Shown here in pieces: positions 22,474 through 33,258 of a stretch of 64,000 nucleotides of DNA; within the stretch, counting starts at the first letter, position 1; each line of letters starts with the position of its first letter. A program made the translations under genes and the position numbers. The notes beneath the pieces are model-generated. The model searched no databases. It saw only the letters and a list, made by a program, of their open reading frames with translations, and was not told the origin of the DNA. This stretch comes from Pseudoxanthomonas sp. NC8. Its GTDB lineage: Bacteria; Pseudomonadota; Gammaproteobacteria; Xanthomonadales; Xanthomonadaceae. Where the stretch lies: contig CP060419.1 of assembly GCA_025232375.1 (NCBI GenBank), positions 929,001 through 993,000 on the forward strand, given 5' to 3'.

Positions 22474-23146
22474 ACCCCGAGCAGCGCCTGCAGCCGCAGT
22501 CGGCCGGCCTGGGCATGACCTCGCAGCGGGTGCGCGACCGGCTGGTGGAGCGCCTGCGCGAGGCCGGCATCCGCGACGAGAGCGTGCTCAACGTGATCTG
22601 CACCCTGCCGCGGCACCTGTTTGTCGACGAGGCGCTGGCCAGCCGCGCCTACGAGGACACCGCGTTGCCGATCGGCCAGGGCCAGACCATTTCCCAGCCG
22701 TGGGTGGTGGCGCGGATGACCGAGACGCTGCTGGAAATCGCGCCGTCGAAGGTGCTCGAAGTGGGCACCGGCTCCGGCTACCAGGCCGCGGTGCTGGCTG
22801 CGCTCGGGCTGGAGGTCTACACCGTCGAGCGGATCGGCGAGCTGCTGCGCCAGGCGCGCAAGCGCTTCCGCACGCTGGGCATGAACATCCGCAGCAAGCA
22901 CGACGACGGCCGTGTCGGCTGGCCCGAGCACGGGCCGTACGACGCGATCATCGTCACCGCGGCGGCACCGGCGCTGGTGCCGGCGCTGGTCGAGCAGCTG
23001 CGTCCGGGCGGGGTGCTGGTCGCGCCGGTGGGGGCAGCAGTTCGCAGGCGCTCGTCCGCCTGGTCCGCCGCGAGGACGGCAGCGTGGAGGAGACCCGGCT
23101 GGCCGCCGTGGCCTTCGTGCCGTTGCTGGCCGGAACCCGGGACTGA
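22470..23146 (+). CDS. pcm: Protein-L-isoaspartate O-methyltransferase
   Basis: About 226 residues. It methylates isoaspartyl residues to start repair of aged proteins. Motifs: [37 protein letters not shown] (SAM loop), VYTVERI and [13 protein letters not shown] slip near 23031 (GGGGGCAGC) breaks [13 protein letters not shown]; a lost CCTGG is possible but not certain there. ATGA overlap with surE; nine bases separate it from yqaA. Confidence 0.94.
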
Positions 23147-23154
23147 GCCGGGGC

Positions 23155-23767
23155 ATGAAGGTATTCGGACCGCTATACGACTACGCCCTGCGCTGGGCCG
23201 GCCATCCCCGGGCCCCGGCCTACCTGACGGTGCTGAGCTTCTTCGAGGCGATCATCTTCCCGGTCATGCCGGAAGTGATGATGGCGCCGATGTGCGTGGC
23301 CCAGCCGCGCCGAGGCTGGTGGTTCGCGACGCTGAGCCTGGCCGGTTCGATGGCCGGGGCGATGCTCGGCTACGCGTTGGGCCACTACGCGTTCGAGGCG
23401 CTGCGGCCGGTGTTCGCCGCGCTCGGCATGCTGCCGGCCATCGAGTCGGGGATCGCCACAATCAGTAAGGATGACGCAGTCGCCCCTGGGCGGTATTCGG
23501 CTTATGGTGCTGGGCGGGTTCATGCCGATTCCGATGAAGGTGTTCACGTGGGCGTCGGGTGTCGTCGGGGTGCCGCTGCTGCCGTATTTCCTGAGCATGC
23601 TGGTCGGGCGCGGCAAGCGCGTCTACCTGCTGGCGGCGGCGATCCGTTTCGGGGGCGCGCGTGCGGTGGAGGCGCTGCGGCGCTGGATCGAGCCGATCGG
23701 CTGGATCGCGACGGCGCTGGTGGCGGCAATGCTGGTCTGGCTGGTCTGGAGGTCCAAATTCGCATGA
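23155..23767 (+). CDS. yqaA: YqaA family membrane protein
   Basis: About 203 residues with several helices, related to the DedA/SNARE-associated family. Recognisable parts are [34 protein letters not shown], and [20 protein letters not shown]. Function unknown, possibly membrane lipid handling. Two slips near 23466 (GTAAGG, originally CCAGG) and 23503 (CCCCTGG for CCCTGG) together restore MTQSPWAVFGLMVLGG. The stop overlaps the nlpD start by four bases (ATGA), as is usual for the surE-pcm-yqaA-nlpD order in xanthomonads. Confidence 0.85.
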
Positions 23768-24523
23768 AGGCTGATCTTCCACGCGGCATGGCGCGTGCCG
23801 CCATGCTGCTTGCGGCAACCCTGCTGGTGGCTGCCTGTGGCACGAGCACGGTGGTCCGCAGCCCCGATGCCGCACCGGCCGCAACGTCCGGGCGCCCCGG
23901 CGCGACCGTGGTCGTGCAGCAGGGCGAAACCCTGTATGCGATCGCCCGCCGCAACGGCGTTGCAGTGGAGGATCTCATCCGCTGGAACGGCCTGAAACCG
24001 CCTTACACGATCTACCCGGGGCAGCGCCTGACGCTGGGTAAGGCCGGAGGCGCGCGCGGGACCACGGCGCCCACCCGTACCGTGGTGGCCCCCAAGCCCG
24101 CGAAGCCGGCCCCGCCGCCGGTCGTGTCACCGCCGCCGCCGGCCAGCAGCGGCTTCAGCTGGCGCTGGCCCGCGCAGGGCGTGCTGCTGGATACCTACGT
24201 AGCCGGCAACAACACCCGCCGGGGCATCGACATCGGCGGCAGCAGCGGCCAGGCGGTGACGGCCGCGGCCGATGGCGTGGTCGTGTACTCCGGCGCGGGC
24301 CTTGGTCGGTTACGGCGAACTGATCATCATCAAGCACAGCGAACAGTGGCTGTCGGCCTATGGCCACAACCGCAAGCGCCTGTTGAGCGAAGGTAAGGCC
24401 GTCAAGGCCGGCCAGCAGATCGCGGAGATGGGACGCAGCGGCACCGACCGGGAGAAGCTGCATTTCGAGATCCGCTACAACGGCAAACCGGTGGATCCGC
24501 TGCTGTACCTGCCGAAGAAGTAG
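23764..24523 (+). CDS. nlpD: NlpD-like LysM/LytM lipoprotein
   Basis: About 252 residues. Lipobox LLVAACGTS near residue 25, a LysM domain ([23 protein letters not shown]), a proline-rich linker and a LytM/M23 domain. The zinc-binding histidine of the first M23 motif is replaced: [13 protein letters not shown] has arginine where HxGxD needs histidine. It is therefore probably a non-catalytic amidase activator, as NlpD is, working in septal peptidoglycan splitting. One slip at 24300-24305, CCTTGG for CCTGG, restores [18 protein letters not shown] at 24039 and 24394 may be CCAGG (lysine for glutamine). Its last 50 bases are duplicated downstream. Confidence 0.9.
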
Positions 24524-24549
24524 CGGGCCGCGCCGCGGCCTTCAGGGCG
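24472..24549 (+). repeat. 78-bp direct repeat, copy 1 (nlpD 3' end)
   Basis: Runs from inside the last codons of nlpD through its stop. It is identical over 78 bases to 24628-24705, and the two copies are separated by another 78 bases. This copy is the native nlpD end. Confidence 0.9.
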
Positions 24550-24627
24550 GATCCCCGGCCCGGCGCGGCGCGCCGGGCGTTCAGCCGCCGCACGCGATCC
24601 GGTGGATCGCAGGCCGTGCGGCTTCAC
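24550..24627. repeat. 78-bp spacer with nested inverted repeats
   Basis: Lies between the two direct repeats. It contains GCCCGGCGCGGCGCGCCGGGC-like symmetry near 24557-24577 and a hairpin with arms GCCGCACG and CGTGCGGC around CGATCC/GGATCG. It resembles a REP-type palindromic unit or a terminator. No gene is present. Confidence 0.55.
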
Positions 24628-24705
24628 CCGCTACAACGGCAAACCGGTGGATCCGCTGCTGTACCTGCCGAAGAAGTAGCGGGCCGCGCCGCGGCCTTCA
24701 GGGCG
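24628..24705 (+). repeat. 78-bp direct repeat, copy 2
   Basis: Exact second copy of 24472-24549. It carries the last nlpD codons and stop out of context. Its right end (24698-24705) also encodes the C-terminus of the converging Mth938-like gene, so the junction to that gene looks native here. Confidence 0.9.
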
Positions 24706-25078
24706 CCGCGAGCAGCAGTGCGACCACCACCCGCCGGCCTTCGCCGGCGAGCACGTTGTAGGTGCGCGCGGCGGCGGCGTTGTTCATGACTTCGATGCCG
24801 ATCCCACGGGTCAGGCACGCGGGTAGGACCGCCGGCGACGGGAACACCTGGCGGCTGCCGGTGCCCAGGATCACCAGCTCCGGCGACATGGCCAGCAGCG
24901 GCGCCATGTGTGCGGACTCCAGTGCGGCGGCCGTGGCCGGGGCCGGCCAGTCCTCGAGCAGTCGGTCGGGGGTAAGGATGAAGCTGCGCTCCAGGATGAG
25001 GTCGTTGACCCGGGCGCGTTGGCCGTCGGCGCCGCGCAGCACCCAGGCGTAGTCCGGACGTTCGTGGCTCAGCTGCAT
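24698..25078 (-). CDS. Mth938-like domain protein (Xcc1710/DUF498 family)
   Basis: Minus strand, 126 residues, full family length. The core LERSFILTPDRLLEDWPAP, SPELVILGTGSRQVFP and GIGIEVMNNAAAARTYNVL is typical of this small alpha/beta family, related to mitochondrial NDUFAF3. The biochemical role in bacteria is unknown. TAAGG-free and in frame throughout. The last codons lie in the second copy of the 78-bp repeat. It is convergent with nlpD. Confidence 0.85.
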   Translation of the reverse strand: MQLSHERPDYAWVLRGADGQRARVNDLILERSFILTPDRLLEDWPAPATAAALESAHMAPLLAMSPELVILGTGSRQVFPSPAVLPACLTRGIGIEVMNNAAAARTYNVLAGEGRRVVVALLLAAP

Positions 25079-25103
25079 GGCGTGGGGCCGCCTGCCTGGC
25101 GCG

Positions 25104-25410
25104 TCAGGCGCGCGGCAGGACGATCGCGGGCTTTTCCCGGGACGGGCGGTAGAGGGTGGCGGTGTGGCCGATCCGCTGCACCGGGGCGGCGCCGGTCTGG
25201 CCGGCCAGTTCGCCGATCATCGCGTCGCGGGCCTCGCGGTCCTCGGCGCCGACCTTGACCTTGACCAGCTCGTGCCGCTCCAGCACCGCGTCCAGCTCGG
25301 CCAGCAGGGCCGGGGTGATGCCCTTGCCGCCGACCTGCATCAGGGCCTTGAGGCCGTGGGCCTTAGCCGCGGAGGAAGCGGTTCTGGGCGGCAGTCAGGA
25401 CAACGGACAT
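25104..25410 (-). CDS. yhbY: YhbY-type RNA-binding protein (CRM domain)
   Basis: Minus strand, about 102 residues. The CRM fold is shown by [36 protein letters not shown] and [14 protein letters not shown]. It associates with 50S ribosome precursors. A slip at 25366-25372 (CTTAGCC, i.e. CTAAGG on the coding strand for CCAGG) breaks [14 protein letters not shown]. It is divergent from rlmE, the standard arrangement yhbY/rlmE-ftsH in gammaproteobacteria. Confidence 0.92.
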
Positions 25411-25496
25411 CGGGGCAACCGGGACGGGCGTAGGAGTGGTTCAGGGTATCATGGCCGCCCATACCGCCGCGGGCGTTTCCGGCCCGGACTTCCCGC

Positions 25497-26121
25497 ATGT
25501 CCCGCAGCAAGAGCAGCCAGCGCTGGCTCCGCGAGCACTTCTCCGATCCGTACGTGAAGAAGGCTGGGCAGAGGGCCTGCGCTCGCGCGCGGCCTACAAG
25601 CTCGAGGAACTGATCGAGCGCGACCGGCTGCTGAAGCCGGGCATGGTCGTGGTCGACCTCGGTGCCGCGCCGGGCGGCTGGTCGCAGTACGTGCGCCAGG
25701 CCATGGGCGACGGCGGCCGGGTTCTGGCCTGGACATCCTCGACATGCCACCGCTGGCCGGGGTCGAATTCCTTCATGGCGACTTCAGGGAAGAAGCGGTC
25801 TTATCGCAGCTGGAGGCGCTGCTGGCCGGCCAGCGCGTGGACCTTGTGCTGTCGGACATGGCCCCCAATATGAGTGGGGTGGACGTGGTCGATAAGGCCC
25901 GCGCGATGCATTTGGCGGAACTGGCGATGGAGTTCGCCGACAGCCACCTGCGCCCCGGCGGGGCCTTCCTGATCAAGCTGTTGGGGGTGGGTTTCGACGA
26001 CTACGTGCGCGACCTGCGCCGTCGCTACGAGAAGGTGGCGATCCGCAAGCCGGCGGCTTCGCGCAAGCGTTCCCCGGAGGTCTACGCCCTGGCGCAGGGC
26101 AAGCGCGCCACGATCCAGTAA
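25497..26121 (+). CDS. rlmE: 23S rRNA 2'-O-ribose U2552 methyltransferase
   Basis: About 209 residues. It methylates U2552 of 23S rRNA in late 50S assembly. Motifs: [11 protein letters not shown] (first lysine), [11 protein letters not shown] (SAM), [10 protein letters not shown] (aspartate), FLIKL (second lysine). Slips at about 25564 (CTGGG for CCCAGG) and 25729 (lost C before CCTGG) break the frame. In KLLGVG (25978-25995) three bases also seem lost from CCAGG, since the family has KLFQG there. TAAGG at 25904 reads lysine where DQARAM is expected. Start at [15 protein letters not shown]. Confidence 0.94.
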
Positions 26122-26208
26122 GCTGGACCCGCAACCCGATCCAGCCAGCCCGACCCAACAACTCCACACGCCAGTGCGACACGCCATAGACAGGGAACCG
26201 CGGAGCCG

Positions 26209-28154
<1,946 letters not shown>

Positions 28155-28164
28155 GGGATCGCGC

Positions 28165-28422
28165 ATGGCCGATCCGCAGCAGGACCGCGAGCAGCGGCGC
28201 AGCTACTACATCCGCAATCCATGGCGCCCGTGGGTATCGGGTGCCTTCGCCGGCGCCTCGGTGATGCTCACCGTGACGACCGTGTTCTACGCGCTCGGAC
28301 GCCTGCCGCCAGTGCTGGTCGGGATCAGCGTGGTGCTGGCCGGTGCCGTGACCTCGTTCGGCTTCTACGCGCGCCGGCGTGCCGATCGCTTCGACGCCGA
28401 GGCGATCCGCTCGGGTCGCTGA
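28165..28422 (+). CDS. Small two-helix membrane protein, unknown
   Basis: An 85-residue protein: hydrophilic N-terminus with [12 protein letters not shown], then two membrane helices ([39 protein letters not shown]) and a charged tail. No family was recognised. It lies 10 bases after ftsH and 20 bases before folP, in the same operon, where xanthomonad genomes may carry such small proteins. It could modulate FtsH, but that is only position-based speculation. Confidence 0.65.
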   Translation: MADPQQDREQRRSYYIRNPWRPWVSGAFAGASVMLTVTTVFYALGRLPPVLVGISVVLAGAVTSFGFYARRRADRFDAEAIRSGR

Positions 28423-28442
28423 CCGGCTGCAAGGGGGAAACC

Positions 28443-29337
28443 GTGTTCGATATCTCGCCGCAACTGGATTGCGCCGGCCGCGTGCTGAGGCTCGATCGGG
28501 CCCGGGTGATGGGCATCGTCAATGTCACCCCGGACTCCTTCTCCGACGGCGGCGCGCACGCGACCACCGGGGTGGCGGTCGCGCATGCCCTGAAGCTGGC
28601 CGAAGAGGGCGCCGACCTCCTCGACGTGGGCGGTGAATCGACCCGTCCGGGAGCGGAGGAAGTGCCGCTCGAGGAAGAGCTGCGCCGCGTCATTCCGGTG
28701 GTCGAGCGACTGGTGCGCGAAACCGCGCTGCCGGTCAGCATCGACACCTGCAAGCCCGAGGTGATGCGCGCGGCGGTGGCCGCCGGCGCCGGCATGATCA
28801 ACGACGTCTGCGCACTGCGGCGCGAGGGCGCGCTCGAGGCGGCGGCCGCGCTCGGCGTGCCAGTGGTGCTGATGCACATGCGCGGCGAACCGCGTTCGAT
28901 GCAGGACGATCCGCGGTACGACGACGTCGTCGCCGAGGTCCATCGTTTTATGGCCGAGCGCATCTTCGCGGCCGAACTGGCGGGCATCCCGAAGAAGCAG
29001 CTGTTGGCCGACCCGGGCTTCGGTTTCGGCAAGACCACCACGCACAACCTCGCCATGCTGGCGCAGCTGGAGCGTTTCACCGAGCTGGGCGTGCCGGTGC
29101 TGGCTGGTCTGTCGCGCAAGCGCACGATCGGCGAGCTGACCGGGCGCTAAGGCGCCGGCCGAACGTGCGGCCGGTTCGGTGGCCGCGCACCTGGTCGCCG
29201 CGCAGCGAGGGGCGAAGATCCTGCGCGTGCATGACGTGGCCGCCACCGTCGACGCGCTGAAGGTCTGGGAAGCGGTGGCCGCGGTGCCGGCGCCGCGCCG
29301 CGACGCCACTCCCGCGATCCGCTGGCCGGACGAGTAA
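28443..29337 (+). CDS. folP: Dihydropteroate synthase
   Basis: About 298 residues. It joins p-aminobenzoate with dihydropterin pyrophosphate in folate synthesis (sulfonamide target). Motifs: [65 protein letters not shown] and [11 protein letters not shown]. The GTG start follows AAGGGGG. One slip at 29147-29153 (CTAAGG for CCAGG) would cut off the C-terminal helix; after repair it continues [20 protein letters not shown] with the conserved VHDV. Unlike in many genomes, glmM does not follow. Confidence 0.94.
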
Positions 29338-29419
29338 CGCGAAGCCGGCGTGTCCGGTGCCGGGGGCTCCGCCGGTGTCGGATCCGTCGCTACGGCTGCA
29401 GTGGGCGCTTGACCGTGCC

Positions 29420-29435
29420 GGTCCGGCCCCGGACC
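29420..29435 (+). terminator. Hairpin after folP
   Basis: GGTCCGG (29420-29426) and CCGGACC (29429-29435) form a perfect seven-base stem with a two-base loop. No T-run follows. Position 80 bases after folP suggests transcription end or a leader structure for the next gene. Confidence 0.35.
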
Positions 29436-29445
29436 ATGAGCGTGA

Positions 29446-29460
29446 CAGACGTCACGTCTG
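29446..29460. promoter_or_regulatory. Palindrome upstream of the adhesin gene
   Basis: CAGACGT-C-ACGTCTG is a perfect inverted repeat of seven-base arms with one central base, 29 bases before the GTG at 29489. It could be an operator for a dimeric regulator. No matching second copy was noticed. Confidence 0.35.
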
Positions 29461-29488
29461 CACCAACAACATCAGGGGAAAAACCATA

Positions 29489-30800
29489 GTGAAACCGCAT
29501 CCGCTTCCGCGCGGGGGCTTGGCCGTGCTCGCCTGCCTTTCCGGCCTCAGTCTTCCGGCCGCCGCCGACAACGTCGTGGCCGACGACGAAATCGTGCAGG
29601 GCAGCCTGTGCGTGGGCATCGACTGTGTGAACAACGAGAACTTCGGCTTCGACACCATCCGGCTGAAGGAGAACAACCTGCGCATCGATTTCGAGGACAC
29701 CAGCAGTTCCGCCGGGTTCCCCAGCAACGACTGGGGCATCGTGGTCAACGATTCCCCCTCGGGCGGTGCCAACTACTTCATGATCGAAGACCGTGGCACC
29801 GATGGGACGTCCGCCAGCAGCGTGTTCCGGATCGATGCCGGCGCCAACGGTGCGATCACCTGGGCTATGGTTCCGCCGCCTCGGGTGCGCAGACTGTTTC
29901 GGTGGGCGCGGCCGGCAACGAACGCCGCATCACCTACGTGGCCAACGCCGTTTCCGGCAGCGACGCGGTCAACCTTGCGCAGATGAACGCCGCCATCGCC
30001 GCGGCGGGCGGCGGCGTGGGCGCGGCGTACGTCGATGCCGGGGATGCCGCGACGTTGGCTGCTGCCAGCGTGCACGCCGCAGCCGGGGATGCCGCGACGC
30101 TGGCTTCTGCCAGCGTGCACGCCGCAGCCGGGGATGCTGCAACGCTGGCCGCTGCCAGCGCGTATGCCGTCGCAGGTGATGCCGCAACGCTGGCTGCCGC
30201 CAACGCGCATGCCGATGCCGGGGATGAGCTGACGCTCGCCCGCGCGACGGCGGCTTCCGCCGCGGGCGACGCGGCCACGCTGGCCGCTGCCGCGGTCAAC
30301 GCCGCGGACGGCGACGCACGCACGCTCGACGATAAGGCGCGGACCGACGCTGCGGCCGGTGATTCGGCCACCTGGCGGAAGCACAGGTCCATGCCGACGA
30401 GGGAGATTCCCGGACCTATGCCGCGGCCGCGGCGTATACCGACGCACGCGCCACCGCCACGGCCGGCAGCGCCCGCGGCTACACCGATGCGCGGGTCAAC
30501 GAGCTGGCCGGCGAGTTCTCCCGCTTCCAGAGCGACGTGTGGGAGCACCTGGACAGCACCGACAAGCGGATCGACCGTTCCGGCGCGATGAACACCGCGA
30601 TGGCGCACATGGTGGCCAACGCGGCAGGCGGACGTTCCGAGCGTGGACGCATGGCGGTGGGCTTCGGCACCCAGAACGGGCAGGGCGCGCTGTCGATCGG
30701 CTACGGCCGCAGGATCGGCGAACGCGCGAGCATGACCTTCGGTGGTGCGGTCAGCGGCAGCGATTCCAGTGCTGGCGTGGGCTTGGGCTTCGATCTCTAG
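29489..30800 (+). CDS. YadA-like trimeric autotransporter adhesin (short)
   Basis: About 437 residues after repair. The GTG start follows AGGGGAAAAA and opens a signal peptide (GGLAVLACLSGLSLPAAA). A beta-rich head with VVADDEIVQGSLCVG and DRGTDG is followed by the neck signature AVSGSDAVNLAQMNA. Then come about seven degenerate 15-residue repeats (AGDAATLAAASVHAA type), a coiled-coil stalk (FSRFQSDVWEHLDSTDKRID) and an anchor of four beta strands ending AGVGLGFDL. Slips near 29867 (lost G at CCTGGGG) and 30371 (lost C at CCCTGG). Surface adhesion is the family role. It interrupts an otherwise housekeeping stretch. Confidence 0.75.
30037..30351 (+). repeat. Seven imperfect 45-bp tandem repeats in the adhesin gene
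   Basis: Each unit begins near GCCGGGGATGCCGC and encodes A-G-D-A-A-T-L-A-A-A-S-V-H-A-A with variation growing toward the 3' end. The first two units are nearly identical, which suggests recent duplication. The unit length is a multiple of three, so copy changes keep the frame. Confidence 0.8.
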
Positions 30801-31017
30801 GTGCACGCCACGTCGACGCCTTACGCGGCTTTGTGCCGCAGGGCAGGCGACGGCGCAGCGCGAGGCTGGAAGCACGAGCGGCGCCGTGATCGCCACGGTC
30901 CGGCGCAGGCGGGCGTTGTCGGCGTCGAAGCGGCGTCCGGTAGGCAGCGGCGGCCCGGCCCGGCCGCCGCGGGTGGATACCGGCGTTCTGCCCGGAAACC
31001 GTCCCGGGGAAAGTGCC
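30801..31017. other. Intergenic region with GC-rich palindrome
   Basis: About 217 bases between adhesin and cytochrome genes. GGCGGCCCGGCCCGGCCGCC near 30949-30968 is nearly self-complementary and may end adhesin transcription. No open frame with conserved content was seen. Confidence 0.4.
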
Positions 31018-31830
31018 ATGCGTGCCTTGTGTCCGATCCTCGCCTGCGTCCTGCTCGCCGCGTGTGGTAAGGCCCCGGCCCCGGTCACCACTGAAACGGC
31101 AACTGGAACAGCTGCTGCGGAGGGCGATCCGGTCGAAGGGCTGCGCGTCGCCACGCGGGTTGGCTGCAATGGTTGCCATGCTGCGGACGGGCGCGGCGGC
31201 GGGATGGATTTCACCTCGCCGGCGGGCGACCGGATCGTCGCGCCGAACCTGACCGAACGGCGCGAGCGCTATGACGACGCCGGCCTCGTGGCGCTGCTGC
31301 GCGAGGGGCGCACCCACGACGGACATCGTGCCTTCGGCATGCCGATCTACATGTTCCAGCACCTCAGCGACCAGGAGGTGCGCGACATCACAGCCTGGCT
31401 GCGCGGCCTGCCGTCGGTGGCCAATCCGGGGCTTGCCGCCAGCACGCTGTCGGCCGCGACCCTGAAGCAGATCCAGGACGGCACGTTTCCGTACGACCAG
31501 GATGACAGGCCCGACCCCGGCAACCGGCCGCCGGCGATGCGCCCGGCCGGCATGCTCGCGCTGGGCCGGCACATCGCCCTGACCTCGTGCGGCGAATGCC
31601 ATGGCCGCACCCTCGAAGGTTGGGGCGCGGACGATCCCGCGCCGTCGCTGGTCATGGTCAACAAGGCCTACACGCCGGAGAAGTTCGCCCGGCTGATGCG
31701 CACCGGCGAAGTCGCCGCGGGCGGCACGTCGAAGACCGGCTTCATGAGCGAAACCGCCAGGCGCCGCTATGCGCACACGTTGACCGACGAGGAAATCTCG
31801 GCGCTCAAGCATTACCTGGACTCGCGCTGA
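31018..31830 (+). CDS. Dihaem cytochrome c lipoprotein
   Basis: A 270-residue protein. The signal peptide ends in the lipobox [11 protein letters not shown]. Two c-type haem sites occur: CNGCH near residue 50 and CGECH near residue 191, each in a cytochrome c domain with distal methionine candidates (GMPIYM, TGFM). It should carry electrons in the periplasm, anchored to a membrane. The redox partner is not visible nearby. Intact frame. It follows the adhesin gene after 217 bases and precedes miaA. Confidence 0.85.
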   Translation: MRALCPILACVLLAACGKAPAPVTTETATGTAAAEGDPVEGLRVATRVGCNGCHAADGRGGGMDFTSPAGDRIVAPNLTERRERYDDAGLVALLREGRTHDGHRAFGMPIYMFQHLSDQEVRDITAWLRGLPSVANPGLAASTLSAATLKQIQDGTFPYDQDDRPDPGNRPPAMRPAGMLALGRHIALTSCGECHGRTLEGWGADDPAPSLVMVNKAYTPEKFARLMRTGEVAAGGTSKTGFMSETARRRYAHTLTDEEISALKHYLDSR

Positions 31831-31868
31831 GCCGGGGGATGGCCGGGAGGGCGCGAAGCACGGCAGGC

Positions 31869-31874
31869 TAGAAT
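31869..31874 (+). promoter_or_regulatory. Candidate -10 box of miaA, possibly leaderless
   Basis: TAGAAT ends six bases before the ATG at 31881, so a normal +1 would coincide with the start codon. No recognisable -35 or ribosome-binding site is present, in keeping with a leaderless message. Confidence 0.35.
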
Positions 31875-31880
31875 TCCGCG

Positions 31881-32871
31881 ATGCCTGTCGACACACGCCC
31901 GCCTGCCATCGCCGTGATGGGCCCCACCGCCTCGGGCAAGACCGCGTTCGCGATCGAGCTGGCACAGCGCTACGGCGGCGAGATCGTCAGCGTCGATTCG
32001 GCGCTGGTGTACCGCGGACTGGACATCGGCGCGGCCAAGCCCGGCCTGGCCGAACGCGCCGGCGTGCCGCACCACCTGATCGACGTGCGCGAACCGTGGC
32101 AGCCGTATTCAGCGGCCGAGTTCGCCACCGACGCGCGCACCGCGATCGACGGCATCCTTGCCCGCGGCAGGCTGCCGGTGCTGGCGGGCGGCACGGGCCT
32201 GTATTTCCGCGCGCTGTTGCGGGGGCTGGCCGCGATGCCGGAAGCCGATCCGGCGGTGCGCGGCGCCATCGCCGCCGACGCGGCCGCCCGTGGCTGGGGC
32301 GCGTTGCACGCCGAACTGGGCCGGGTCGATCCTGCCGCCGCCGCGCGCATCCGCCCGGGCGACGCGCAACGCACGCATCCAGCGTGCGCTGGAGGTGTTC
32401 CGGCTCAGCGGCCGGCCGATCAGCGCCTTGGCAGCGCGACCCGCCGCCGCCGCGACTGCCGCTGCGCGTGCTCAAGCTGGTGCTGGCCCCGGCCGGACGC
32501 GCGACCCTGCACGCCCGCATCGCCGGCCGCTTCGACGCGATGCTGGCCGCCGGCTTCCTCGACGAGGTGCGCGGCCTGCGCGCGCTGCCACCGTTGCACG
32601 GGCACCCGGCGCCGCTGGACCTGCCGGCGCTGCGTGCGGTCGGCTACCGCTGGGTTTTGAGGAGCACCTCGATGGCGCGTTCGGCAGCGCGGAGCTGCGC
32701 GACCGGGGCATCTTCGCCACCCGCCAGCTGGCCAAGCGCCAGCTGACCCGGCTGCGCGGCGAACTGGACGCGCGCTGGTTCGACCCGGAACGTGACGGCG
32801 ATCAACTGGCCGATGGGGTTTCCCGCTTCCTCGGTGGACCGGAAGCCGCCCGCAGGCGCGGGCTTGTGTAA
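31881..32871 (+). CDS. miaA: tRNA dimethylallyltransferase
   Basis: About 329 residues. It adds the isopentenyl group to A37 of UNN-reading tRNAs. P-loop [54 protein letters not shown] and [11 protein letters not shown] are all typical. Slips: near 32360, where four bases (ACGC) seem added in [11 protein letters not shown] and no CCWGG is involved; 32434-32439 (CCTTGG for CCTGG in SAWQRDPP); and 32650 (CTGGG for CCAGGG in VGYRQGFEEH). It heads the miaA-hfq-hflX order. Confidence 0.95.
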
Positions 32872-32959
32872 CATGCCGACAGGCCGGGGAGGTCTGTGGT
32901 ACCACCCATGAACTACCCATAAGAAGAACGCTCCAATGAAGAGCAAGGGGGAAACACCG

Positions 32960-33229
32960 ATGTCCAAGGGGCAATCACTGCAGGATCCTTTCCTGAACGC
33001 ATTGCGTCGCGAACGCGTGCCGGTGTCGGTTTACCTGGTGAACGGCATCAAGCTGCAGGGTACGATCGAGTCCTTCGACCAGTTCGTGGTGCTGCTGCGC
33101 AGCACCGTCAGCCAGATGGTCTACAAGCACGCCATTTCCACGGTCGTGCCGTCGCGCAATGTCCGGGTTGGCCCGGGCGGTGGTTACGTGCAGGGCGAAT
33201 CCGGGGAAGGCGGCGACGAGGCCGAGTGA
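32960..33229 (+). CDS. hfq: RNA chaperone Hfq
   Basis: An 89-residue protein forming hexamers that pair small RNAs with mRNAs. The Sm1 motif ([20 protein letters not shown]) and Sm2 ([10 protein letters not shown]) are canonical, with the N-terminal [17 protein letters not shown]. The ATG at 32960 is chosen over 32936 because AGGGGG stands just upstream and family members start [10 protein letters not shown]. The C-terminal tail is glycine- and acid-rich ([16 protein letters not shown]). Frame intact. Confidence 0.97.
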   Translation: MSKGQSLQDPFLNALRRERVPVSVYLVNGIKLQGTIESFDQFVVLLRSTVSQMVYKHAISTVVPSRNVRVGPGGGYVQGESGEGGDEAE

Positions 33230-33258
33230 TCGCGCCTCCCCAAAGCCGGAGTTCCTGA

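Noticed and set aside
24472..24705. Insertion sequence at the 78-bp repeat
   Set aside because: No transposase frame, terminal inverted repeats or short target duplication; too small for a complete element.
30037..30351. Tandem repeat block as a CRISPR array
   Set aside because: Units are contiguous 45-mers without spacers, lie in an open frame and encode a regular 15-residue repeat.
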